54,500 bases of DNA, from contig JAIBAF010000020.1 of NCBI GenBank assembly GCA_019695335.1, positions 1 to 54,500 on the forward strand, written 5' to 3'. A model generated the notes under the pieces. The model had not been told where the DNA came from. It did no database searches and saw only the letters and a program-made list of their open reading frames with translations. Positions 36,740 through 46,100 of the stretch are shown here, one piece after another (the stretch's first letter is position 1; each line of letters starts with the position of its first letter). Source of the stretch: a bacterium (lineage in GTDB: Bacteria > CLD3 > SB21). The position numbers and the translations under genes are program-made.

Positions 36740-38139
36740 GCTTAGCGCTTTTTGACAAAATTGTTGAAACCGTGTACGCACAGCTCGAAATGAAATTGAG
36801 CTCGTCAAAAACGCATCGTTCGTATTACGAATTGACGAAAGATACGGATGAAGTCATACGTAAAATCTTTCAAATGCGGTATGAAGATATTTTTTTGCAG
36901 GAGAAACAGCGCATCGGTTCGGCTCCTGTTCACGCATCCTTAAATTACGCTTCAGAACCGTTATCCAAAAGTCTTACGTCGCTCATTGATGACCACAAAA
37001 AAAACTTCCTGATTTCAAAAGATGAAGTCGAGAAAGCGGTCAAGGAAACGCTTTTTTTGCGCATCCGGTACATTGTCATGCCGCTTGCAACTCTAGAAGA
37101 CGTGTTGTTTTCGACGTCGGCCACGCGCCCGGTTAACGAAATCATCGTCAAGATGCGCGAATTTGAAAAATACCGCTATTATACCGACGCACTCGAAAAA
37201 TATGCCCAAGCCAAAAGCATTGCCTATCTCACCAAAGGGCAGTTCCGCTTGCTCCTGACTGAAATCAATCAGAGTTTGTTCAGCCGGGACGGGTTGGAAA
37301 ACGTATTGAAGGTGAGCGGGCTCATCATGAAGGAACTCAACGACCTTCAAGCCCGTACGTCCAATAGTATTGAAATCGATATTTTGATGAAAGCGTTTGA
37401 AGACCGATCGCTGAGGGATTTTGAAGTGGCGTTGAATATTGAGAAAGAATTGGGCAGCGATCAGATCAATCTTTACGGCTTGCGTCAGGTACTAAATCGT
37501 TTTACGATTCTCAAAGCCAATAAAGCTGTACCCGAACTTCCAAAGCCGTACGATGCTTCCGTTAAAACCGTTGAAACAAAACCGAAAGATACGACGGGCG
37601 TCATCATCAATGAAACATTGAAAAAAGACGAAAGCGGCGAGCTGATTGACATTAAAGAAATTTTAGAAAAAAAGAATCAGCCGAAAGAATCTACCGACAG
37701 CCACAAAAAACAGATTTTGCAAACCGGGGCAAGCGATCAATCCGGAGAAACTGCCGTACGATCCACGGGCGCTCCTTTAACGATTGAGCCGGCCGATGTC
37801 ACCGGTGAATTTATTAAAGAGGAATTGGTTGAAAGTTTTTCGGATGATACCAGCGCGATCAAATTATCGGCTTTGAAAGAATCCGATCGATTGGTTTTAA
37901 TGGAATCGTTGATCAATGAAAAAGATGAAAAAATAATTTTGAAAAGTATTTTTAACGACGACCGTGAAGATTACCGTGAATTTATGCACGGAGTGAATCG
38001 CTCCAAAACGTGGAAAGAAGCGATCGGCGTTCTGGACGATAAACTCGTCGCCAATAAAGTCGATCCTTACAGCAAAGAAGCGATTCGCCTCAGCGATATT
38101 GTTTATACGCGTTATTATCCACCCGAACAAAATAATTGA
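36736..38139 (+). CDS. Conserved-looking soluble protein of unknown function in the gyrase-rex operon
   Basis: This 467-aa protein is not recognised. The N-terminal part (1 to about 270) is mainly helical and charged. It is joined by a low-complexity linker (about 275-370, rich in Lys, Glu, Thr and Ser) to a helical C-terminal domain (about 375-467, with LVLMESLINEKDEKIILKSI and FMHGVNRSKTWKEA). No signal peptide or membrane helix is seen, so it should be cytoplasmic. Its start overlaps the rex stop by 4 bases (ATGA), tying it to the replication operon. A role in DNA or division biology is only a guess. Confidence 0.75.
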   Translation: MSLALFDKIVETVYAQLEMKLSSSKTHRSYYELTKDTDEVIRKIFQMRYEDIFLQEKQRIGSAPVHASLNYASEPLSKSLTSLIDDHKKNFLISKDEVEKAVKETLFLRIRYIVMPLATLEDVLFSTSATRPVNEIIVKMREFEKYRYYTDALEKYAQAKSIAYLTKGQFRLLLTEINQSLFSRDGLENVLKVSGLIMKELNDLQARTSNSIEIDILMKAFEDRSLRDFEVALNIEKELGSDQINLYGLRQVLNRFTILKANKAVPELPKPYDASVKTVETKPKDTTGVIINETLKKDESGELIDIKEILEKKNQPKESTDSHKKQILQTGASDQSGETAVRSTGAPLTIEPADVTGEFIKEELVESFSDDTSAIKLSALKESDRLVLMESLINEKDEKIILKSIFNDDREDYREFMHGVNRSKTWKEAIGVLDDKLVANKVDPYSKEAIRLSDIVYTRYYPPEQNN

Positions 38140-38182
38140 TCAGATGAGATCGGAATGTTACTGGAATTAATCGGAGAGTGAT

Positions 38183-38332
38183 ATGGAAAATTTGTCTTAT
38201 CTTTTTGCCGCTTTTACATTCGTATGGCTGATCATTTACTTTCTTATCTATCGTATGTCCAAAAGACAAAAAGAACTGTTGCAGGAAATACAGCAGGTCA
38301 AACGTATGCTGGATGAAAAAGGAAAAAAATAA
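38183..38332 (+). CDS. CcmD-like small membrane protein
   Basis: This is a 49-aa gene. CGGAGAGTG precedes the ATG. One membrane helix (YLFAAFTFVWLIIYFLIY) is followed by a basic, helical cytoplasmic tail (KRQKELLQEIQQVKRMLDEK). This plan and the YLFAAFxxxWLxxxxYxxxxSxRQ pattern match CcmD, a small subunit of the heme exporter used in cytochrome c maturation. No ccmABC genes adjoin it, so it would be an isolated or co-opted CcmD-like protein at the end of the replication operon. Confidence 0.72.
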   Translation: MENLSYLFAAFTFVWLIIYFLIYRMSKRQKELLQEIQQVKRMLDEKGKK

Positions 38333-38342
38333 GGATAGAGAG

Positions 38343-39092
38343 TTAATCCGACTCCGTGAGGCCGTCGACAAAAATACAGATGGCTGTAAGATTATCCATG
38401 GCGCCGCCGGTATATGCAATTTCTTTAATCGTTTGGCAAATTTCTTCAGGATTTTTCCCGCTTTTACTCAACTCGGCAATCATATCCATCGTTACATATT
38501 CAGAAACGCCATCCGAACACAATAAATAAAAATCGCCTTCTTGCATTTCGATTTCTTTGGTGTAAACATCGATATCCGGTTTGTGCGCGATACAACTAAT
38601 CAGAACATTACGCATAGGGTGCCGGCGAGCCTGTTCCGGCGTGATAACGCCTTTGTCGATCATCTGCTGGACGATGCTCTGGTCCTTGCTTAACTGATCC
38701 ACTTTACCATTTCGCGAACGGTAAATTTTACTGTCGCCCACGTGACCCACCAGCGCACGGTTCATGTAAAAATACAAAACCGATAATGTCGATCCCATGT
38801 TTTTATATTCAGGTTTTTGCGCTTCCTGATAAACAAGGTAATTGACTTTTTTGATGACCCGCTCGATGACCGATAATTCGCTCCGTGAAGACAAACCGTT
38901 TTCACGGGTAGCATCTCTAAAGAAGTCATTGAATTTTTCAACGGTCATGTGACTGGCTACTTCGCCGGCAAGTTCGCCGCCCAACCCGTCCGCAACAATA
39001 AAGAGGGGTTCAGCCACCAGAAATGAATCTTCATTATGATGGCGATTGGGGTTGAGTCCGCGATCCGTAATACTCGCGAAACGTAAAATCAT
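38343..39092 (-). CDS. PP2C-family serine/threonine protein phosphatase
   Basis: This 249-aa metal-dependent phosphatase resembles bacterial Stp1/PrpC. Conserved acidic metal sites are visible in HHNEDSF, VADGLGGELAGEVAS, GHVGDSKIYR, LCSDGVSEY and DNLTAIC, in the family order. It would reverse phosphorylation by Hanks-type kinases; no kinase gene lies in the window. It is transcribed toward the CcmD-like gene and ends 10 bases from it. Confidence 0.92.
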   Translation of the reverse strand: MILRFASITDRGLNPNRHHNEDSFLVAEPLFIVADGLGGELAGEVASHMTVEKFNDFFRDATRENGLSSRSELSVIERVIKKVNYLVYQEAQKPEYKNMGSTLSVLYFYMNRALVGHVGDSKIYRSRNGKVDQLSKDQSIVQQMIDKGVITPEQARRHPMRNVLISCIAHKPDIDVYTKEIEMQEGDFYLLCSDGVSEYVTMDMIAELSKSGKNPEEICQTIKEIAYTGGAMDNLTAICIFVDGLTESD

Positions 39093-39263
39093 TCAGTGAA
39101 TTCTCCGAAAATGAAATGTCAATAGAGGTTCGTAGAGCTATGTTATAAAAATTATTCGGATAAATCAAGCGGCAAAAAATGCTATAATCGTTTTTAAAAT
39201 TTGACTTTCAATGCCGGGCGATTTACATTTATATAATTCCAAAATTTACCAGGGAGGCTTTTC

Positions 39264-39653
39264 ATGACACGCGTGATTGTAACTGCTTTATTACTTTTAA
39301 GCGCCGTATCGGCTTTTGCACAGGATTCTCAATACAGTTCCGATGATTTGAAGAAACGGAAAAAAATTTCGGAAAGCGAATGGAATACCATGCAAGAACG
39401 TACACAAAACCGGAGCCAGCAGTTTGTTTCAACGAATAGCGGCGATGCGTCTGTATGGGGACAGCAGGGTTATACGGTTTTGAAAATCAATCAATCGCTC
39501 GATTTGAAAAGTGAAGTGAATGCCGTATTTGAAAGCATGGCCTCGGCCGGTCAGAAAACCGATGGTGCAAAAGCTGATCGCAAACGTTATGCGTTTAAAA
39601 TAGGTCCCGGAAAATTTGAAATCAAAGATGGGGTCGTCAAACGCGTTCAATAA
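39264..39653 (+). CDS. Small exported protein of unknown function
   Basis: This 129-aa protein has a clear signal peptide (MTRVIVTALLLLSAVSAFAQ). The mature part is hydrophilic, with a charged helix (DDLKKRKKISESEWNTMQERTQNR) and a C-terminus (KIGPGKFEIKDGVVKRVQ) that could be a small beta unit. No family is recognised. AGGGAGG lies just before the ATG. It stands alone between a divergent phosphatase gene and a convergent surface-protein gene. Confidence 0.72.
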   Translation: MTRVIVTALLLLSAVSAFAQDSQYSSDDLKKRKKISESEWNTMQERTQNRSQQFVSTNSGDASVWGQQGYTVLKINQSLDLKSEVNAVFESMASAGQKTDGAKADRKRYAFKIGPGKFEIKDGVVKRVQ

Positions 39654-39694
39654 AAAGCAGAAATTTAAAAAAGCAATTACTCGCTTACGCGCAT

Positions 39695-42385
39695 CTATTT
39701 TATGAAAAGCATTTTTCTGGTTTTTGTAAAATTTTTTGTTATCATGCGATAAATGTATAGACCGCTCGCAACTTCTTTCCCTGATTCGTCTTTGCCATCC
39801 CACGTTACGAAGGAATAACCTGTCTCGGAACCGGCCGGTTTAAGCGTTCTGATTTTTTGGCCCAATACATTGTAAATTACAATCCGTACGGATTCCTGTT
39901 CAGGAAGATAAAACTCAATGGTCGTGGAACCGTTGAACGGATTGGGAAAATTCTGTTCAAGTGAAAAAGTCGGGATGATGCCGGGCGGCGGCAATTCAAT
40001 AGCATTGAAGATCGAAATTTTGTAAGCGCCGCGTCCATACGTTGCGGCGTACAGATTACCGCTGGCGTAGTGTGGAACGAGCCGTAAAACAAAAGCGCCC
40101 GATGGGAATCCGTTATTGAACGGAGCCCATGAAGTCCCGCCGTCCGTCGTACGGAAGACTCCTACATCCGTACCGATAATCAAATGAAGCGTATCGTTCG
40201 GATCGGCGATGATCGCATTGACGGGGATATCGGGCAAATTGCCGGTGATATTGGCCCATGTGTGGCCGCGGTTATTGGTCTTCCAGATATGGCCTTTGTT
40301 ATCGCCGGGCGTTCCCTGCAACACTTCATCCGAAAATCCCTGAAATGCAATGTACATCGTTTCGTCATTAAATAATCTGAATGCAATGTCACCCACCGGC
40401 CGTTGCGGCAGAGCGGACACGGAGATCATCGCCCATTGAGTGCCGGCATCGACGGACAGCCATATCCGGCCTTCGGTTGTTCCGGCTGCAATGGAATTGG
40501 GCTGAGTCCTCGATACTTTGAGTATACTGATCGTGTGGCCCTCGCCGGAAGTCAGTTGGGTACTCACGGGAAACCAATTGTCGCCGGCATTGGTTGTTTT
40601 ATAAATTCTCGTTGTACCGAGATACAGCCGTGCCGGGAGCGATTCATCCAACGTATAGGGAACATAAAATTGCGAATTATCGTCAGTGTTTAAGCCGCTA
40701 TTGATGGACATTACAGACGACCAGCGGTTACGCGTACGAATTTGTGTAAAAGCATCCCCTTGAGTCCGGTTGCGTTGGGCGTACTGGGTATTATTATTGG
40801 TCGGATCGATAAAGGAAAAACCGCCATCGCCTGAGACAACATACGACCAATCATTGGAGTTTTCCGTTCTTAATTCTGTTCCGTTATCCTGCGATCCGCC
40901 GAGGATCATATTCGTATCATCGGCCGCGACGGCAAGACCGACGAGTTGCGTAATCTGAAGATTGGAATTCAAATCGGTCAGTGCATGATTCGAAAGATCG
41001 TTACCGCCATTATACGATTTTTTTATGCCGCCGTCTCCGGCCAGGTAGATGGTATTGGGATTGAGCGGATTAAATGCAAAGGCCTGCTGGTCGGGATGAA
41101 AATTGCGTATCGTATAACCGTTACTGATATTCTTCCACTGATTGCCGCCGTTAAGAGAACGAAAAACATCAATGCCGCCGGTGTAGACGATGTTCGAATC
41201 GCCGGGATGCGCCGCCACATAGATATCATAAAATCCCTGTCCGTTAAAAAATCCTGTCCCGCCGGCTACGGAAGCTGAAGAAGAATCCGGCAAATTCGTT
41301 TTACTCCATGAAATTCCTCCATCGCGGCTTTTGTATAAACCGAGTAATTGGCTGTCATCGCCTTTGCTGAAAATGGCATAAAGATATCCCGGGTAATTTT
41401 GGCACACCGACAAAGAAGATTTACCGGCCAGCGACATATCGGGTAAACCTTGAGCCGATCCGGATGCGATCATAAACCATGTCGCGCCGGCGTCGGTCGA
41501 TTTCCAAATTCCGTTTTGATTGGGCGCGACGGTTCGTCCGAGCACCGTCCACAACGTGTCATTATTGACGGGATGTTCGGCCAGAGAACACGGGCGAAAT
41601 TGCGTACCAAGAAGACTGGAAGGCAACCATGACAGGCCGCCGTCAGTCGATCGGTAAATACCGTTGGCCTCGTTATCTTTGTCGTTGTAATAATTGGCCG
41701 CGACGATAACATTGGGATTATTTTTATTGACGCTGATGCCGGCGATATGGGTCAGGGAAAACGAAAATGACCCGGCAATAAACCAGCTATCACCGCCATC
41801 CGTAGATTTTAAAATGCCGATGCCGCTGATCGCATCGGCGTTGAAACTCGGTTCGCCAGTACCTGCATATATGATATCGGGATCAGACGGATGACGCGCA
41901 AAACAACTGACGGCGAGCGATCCCAGTTCATCGGATTTGGGCGACCAGTTATGTCCGCCGTCGGTGCTCTTCCAGATCCCGCCGCTTGCCGCGCCGATGA
42001 TGACGATATTGGTATCAAACGGACTGACGTTGACGGCGATGACGCGCCCGGAATATTTATGATCGCCCGTATTGACGATGGCGGCAGGACCGACCGGAAC
42101 CCACGTTTGGGATTGAGTCGATTTATTCAAACGTTGCTTTTCAGCGACGAATTGATTGACTTTCATGTAATGCATTTGTGGGAAAAAACCGTGAATGCTT
42201 CGTGGTGCGAGAAACCATTGCTGGCGAAGCCTGATCATGACTGTATTATCGTAAACCGGATAGCGGCTTGGTTCGTTTTTCATGGCGTCCAGAGCACGGT
42301 CTGTTTTTTGGGAAGGTTTGACAGATGGAAATTGCGCGAAGAGAAGATTAAAACCCATCAGAAGCAGAAGGAACAAAAATTTCAT
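39695..42385 (-). CDS. T9SS-secreted protein with Asp-box (BNR/sortilin-like) repeats
   Basis: This 896-aa exported protein has a signal peptide (MKFLFLLLLMGFNLLFAQ) and then a large beta-propeller region with about nine Asp-boxes of the S/T-x-D-x-G-x-x-W type (STDGGHNW, STDGGDSW, SRDGGISW, TTDGGTSW and others), as in sialidase-like and sortilin/VPS10 propellers. The C-terminal type A sorting domain (about 805-896) carries NFPNPFNGSTTIEFYLP, VYNVLGQ-like and SGLYIYRM blocks and the end KMLFIK. No catalytic sialidase arginine triad could be identified, so binding or adhesion is as likely as enzymatic activity. It is a paralogue in design of the protein at 43141. Confidence 0.88.
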   Translation of the reverse strand: MKFLFLLLLMGFNLLFAQFPSVKPSQKTDRALDAMKNEPSRYPVYDNTVMIRLRQQWFLAPRSIHGFFPQMHYMKVNQFVAEKQRLNKSTQSQTWVPVGPAAIVNTGDHKYSGRVIAVNVSPFDTNIVIIGAASGGIWKSTDGGHNWSPKSDELGSLAVSCFARHPSDPDIIYAGTGEPSFNADAISGIGILKSTDGGDSWFIAGSFSFSLTHIAGISVNKNNPNVIVAANYYNDKDNEANGIYRSTDGGLSWLPSSLLGTQFRPCSLAEHPVNNDTLWTVLGRTVAPNQNGIWKSTDAGATWFMIASGSAQGLPDMSLAGKSSLSVCQNYPGYLYAIFSKGDDSQLLGLYKSRDGGISWSKTNLPDSSSASVAGGTGFFNGQGFYDIYVAAHPGDSNIVYTGGIDVFRSLNGGNQWKNISNGYTIRNFHPDQQAFAFNPLNPNTIYLAGDGGIKKSYNGGNDLSNHALTDLNSNLQITQLVGLAVAADDTNMILGGSQDNGTELRTENSNDWSYVVSGDGGFSFIDPTNNNTQYAQRNRTQGDAFTQIRTRNRWSSVMSINSGLNTDDNSQFYVPYTLDESLPARLYLGTTRIYKTTNAGDNWFPVSTQLTSGEGHTISILKVSRTQPNSIAAGTTEGRIWLSVDAGTQWAMISVSALPQRPVGDIAFRLFNDETMYIAFQGFSDEVLQGTPGDNKGHIWKTNNRGHTWANITGNLPDIPVNAIIADPNDTLHLIIGTDVGVFRTTDGGTSWAPFNNGFPSGAFVLRLVPHYASGNLYAATYGRGAYKISIFNAIELPPPGIIPTFSLEQNFPNPFNGSTTIEFYLPEQESVRIVIYNVLGQKIRTLKPAGSETGYSFVTWDGKDESGKEVASGLYIYRMITKNFTKTRKMLFIK

Positions 42386-42472
42386 AAGACTATCACAATG
42401 TAAGAGCTTGAAATCAGGAATTTGAATTAAAATAAAGTAGTCAGGCTGTGTTTGCCGATCAATGGAAAAATA

Positions 42473-42508
42473 AAAAGAGACCGTTTCTGTTTAGAAACAG
42501 TCTCTTTT
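42473..42508 (-). terminator. Terminator-like hairpin after the glycine-rich lipoprotein gene
   Basis: AAAAGAGAC and GTTTCT pair with AGAAAC and GTCTCTTTT around a 4-nt loop, with a single C-A mismatch. It lies just after the lipoprotein stop (42532), ends in a T-run on both strands, and separates this operon from the 896-aa gene. Confidence 0.85.
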
Positions 42509-42531
42509 GACTTGAATGATTTTCTAAGATA

Positions 42532-43110
42532 TTAGATTTGAGATGCCGATCCTAGAGACGTCAATTTTTGAAGTAGTAAATCTTCGATGTTAGGATCACT
42601 CAAATTCACAGTGTACGAAGAATCGAGAGCTTTGATTTTATCATAGCACGATGAATAATCTTCAAGTTGAAGGTAGCTGGCAGCCTGAATCCATATTAGT
42701 TCGTCGGCGGTTATGTCCGTATCGAGGCTAAAGATATAACTGGGAGATTTTGTCAAAACAAAATCGGCTTTGTCAATGGCTTCCTGAGGATTGTTTTGCG
42801 CCCATAAAACAAAGCTCCATCCTGCATATCCGTCTATCAAAGAATCGGCAGCTGCATCGGAGAAGTAAGTTGCTGCCGAAGTAATATCTTTCAGCCGAAT
42901 TTGACACCATCCAGCGCCCACTCTTGCAGGGCTTCCTTCGCTAGCAATTAAATTAACGTACGCTTGCAAGGCGATGGCATAATTGCCTGAATTGAATTGA
43001 TTGTTGGCGTCATCGATGGGGGTTGAATCCGAACCACCACCGCCGCCACCGCAACTTAGTAAGCTCCATACAACCATCAAGGTCATGCTGAGATATTTGA
43101 TTTTGTTCAT
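42532..43110 (-). CDS. Glycine-rich lipoprotein with TPR-like helices
   Basis: This protein of about 192 aa has a lipoprotein signal (lipobox LLSC) followed by six glycines, a common spacer after the lipid-bearing Cys. The body has tetratricopeptide-like pairs (ANNQFNSGNYAIALQAYVNL, then ARVGAGWCQIRLKDITSAATYF). It would sit on the membrane and scaffold other proteins. I use the ATG at 43110 because the GGAGAC Shine-Dalgarno lies just upstream; an in-frame TTG at 43122 overlaps that site. It follows the 1,569-aa T9SS cargo gene by about 30 bases in the same operon, so it may be its surface partner. Confidence 0.78.
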   Translation of the reverse strand: MNKIKYLSMTLMVVWSLLSCGGGGGGSDSTPIDDANNQFNSGNYAIALQAYVNLIASEGSPARVGAGWCQIRLKDITSAATYFSDAAADSLIDGYAGWSFVLWAQNNPQEAIDKADFVLTKSPSYIFSLDTDITADELIWIQAASYLQLEDYSSCYDKIKALDSSYTVNLSDPNIEDLLLQKLTSLGSASQI

Positions 43111-43140
43111 AATAGTCTCCAATATTTTTTTTAACGCATT

Positions 43141-46100
43141 TTATTTGATAAAAAGCATTTTCTGAGCTTTGTTGAATTGGCCGGCTTCCATGCGGTAGAT
43201 GTATACGCCGCTTGCAACGCTCTGACCTGCATTATTCCTTCCATCCCATGCCACTTCAAATTTACCAGCCGGTTTGACATCATTGACCAGAGTACGGACT
43301 TCCTGACCAAGCATATTGTATACTTTAATGACAACTCTGTTTTCAGCCGGAACGGAGTAACGGATATTCGTTGTTGGATTGAATGGATTCGGATAATTTC
43401 TTTCCAACGCAAAGTCCTTAGGTGTTGCATCAAAATCCGGATTGTAAAATACGGCGATCTGATTCGATGTTACAGCAGCGGCAACTTTTCCTTTGTCGCC
43501 CATTCCGCCGGCATATTGCCATGTACCGTTGGTATATTGATATAATCCAATTTTAGCTTCATCGAAATCCGTATACTCTATACGCACCGTACCTGCGTCA
43601 TAGGAAAATTCCGCTTTCAAGTCAGCATAACTTCCCGTTACAGCGACGTCCACAGGCAATCCGATTAACCTTAAGTTTGGCGGGACATTCAGTGCCATGG
43701 ATTGGCCTAATAAAATGTATCCGTTACCTTTTCCACTGAATGAATAGTTATGATATGAAGTGGATTTGGACAATTGCGAAATTGTATACGAACGTGAAAA
43801 ACTGGATGGATTAAGCGTCGAATCCGTGGCTGAAACTGTCGTGTTGAGGCTGCCGACAGTCGTAATCGTATAATTTCCAAAATATAAGTTACCTTGTTTT
43901 GTCAAAGTAATCGAAGTGGAATTAACCGATAAGGCAACGGAAATAATGCTTTCATCGGCTCCCACGGCAAAACGAATCACATTGACAACTGGTGAGGCCA
44001 GAACTCCCAATACGAGGCTGGGTGAAGTCTGATCACCATTGATATTGAGATTGTCGATGGCCCATCCCCATCCATTAGTGGCTTCATCGGCAAACAGACG
44101 AAAACGAATAAAAATTGGCGTTCCCGCAGAAAATTTGCTTAATAAATTAATTTCATGTCGGCGGAAAAGCGAAGGCGTTCCGTTTGCGTTGTTATTGAAA
44201 GCTGTTACCCAGACTGATTGGAGGCGTGCATCCCACCCGTTTTCTAGAGGTATCCATGTAATACCGTCTGCTGTACCTTCCACAATGACGTAATCCCAAA
44301 AATTAGGATCCCCGAAAACAGTCCCTGGATCACCAGGTTCCACTAACGCAATTTCATCGAAGACTAATTTAGATGTTCCCGTTGCAACAATTACAGGGAC
44401 GTTCAATTGGTAAATAAGTTCGTGATTGTCGCTATAGGGATGAGCTGTGTGAATAGCCGGATTAGAAAATCCTGAGGGTGCTGTGATGGAAAAACCATTA
44501 CCGGTAAAATCACTGCTGGCGGAATTGAAGTTGTTGACATATTTTGTTTGAGGAGCATTGGCTTGAATGATTTGGATAGTTTGCGCATAAGATTTGTAAG
44601 TATTTCCGTTCTTATAGGATACAATCTGGACCGGTACATTGCCGGAGATCAGAGTTGTTACTTCCAAAGCAGTGTCCTTGACTGTATTAGTGCCGATGGT
44701 TGCTATTTTAACCTGATTAATTATGACCGATGTTGAATCGTATGCCGAGCGCAAACTGACATTGACTGCTACTTTTCCGTTCGGATTTTGGCCCGATGAA
44801 TTGATTCGTGGCGCTAAAGTGGCTACCGGTAATGTCGGGATATCGGGTATATTCACTGACCAAACTCCGCGGCCAAATGTTGCAGCGACTACATCATCAT
44901 CGACTATATTGAGTTGCCAGATCGAGACTGGCGGAAGTCCATTGTTGGCAAAAGCCCACGTTGCACCATTGTCTGTCGATATGAATAATCCGATTTCTGT
45001 TCCCACCCAGATTTCATTCAAGTTATGCGGCATAACTTGCAAGCAATACACAGCTACATTTGGGAACCCATTGCTACTTGATGAATTAGCGCCAAATCCG
45101 GAAATGTCTTCCCACGTTTGTCCGAGATTGGTTGTTCGCAATACTTTCGGAGAATTGGCAAAAGAAAATAGAGCAAACGCAGTTGAATCTTCTGTCGGAT
45201 GTGTCGCTAACCCTGATAGCCGGCCCAAGGTTGCAGTCGTATAATTATTAGTGGCTGTAAAAGTAAGTCCACCGTCGATTGATACCTGAATTTTTCCTGA
45301 CGCGGACATACGTCCACCTGCCCAGACAATTTGGGGATTTTTCTGTCCGATCTTTACAAAATGAATACTCCCGTTAAAACCCCAATTAGCGGTGCTGACG
45401 GTACTCAGTTTCCACGTATTCGCAAAATCGTCTGATCTCCACACGCCGCTGGCTCCGGCGGCAAAGATAAGGTCGGGATCTTGTTTCGAACGGCCAATTT
45501 GTGTAACAAAAGGTCCGAGATTATCCTGATCCGTCAGGCCACTGGTGGCGTCGAACCAAGATGTTCCGTTGTCAGTTGATTTATAAATTGCATTATTATA
45601 GATCGTTCCCAAAACTTCATTGGTTCGTACGGGATTCCACGCTACGTCAAATCCGTCACCGCCTAATTCTCGAGTCCACGAAGACGTATTTGTAGAGGTT
45701 GACCCTGCAGGCGATTTCCATGTACCATTGTCCTGAGTACCACCAATAAATTCATACGCTCCCGTCTTCTTATCGACTCCGTAGAACTGAGTCGTATTAT
45801 ATCCAATAACGGTCGTCTGATCGATTGTCCATGTTTTACCGCTATTGGTAGAAGCAGCAATTCCACCGTCGCTGGTATTGACGATTTTGAAACTATTGGT
45901 TGCCTGATCGACGGGTATAACAGCCAAATTATGGTGATCGACGTGAACATTTCCATTTATAAAACCATATTTAGTATTATAAGGTGGAAAATTATAGGGA
46001 TTGGATACTGTAATGTTTGTTCTGTTTCGTGATGCTGTACTCTTGAGTGCAGTAAAGATTATTTTTGAATTTGGCAAACTATTTGGATTCCAAGGAGTTG

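Noticed and set aside
41891-42403. 170-codon plus-strand reading frame opposite the 896-aa protein gene
   Set aside because: Opposite a gene with a signal peptide, Asp-boxes and a sorting domain; no motifs in the antisense frame.
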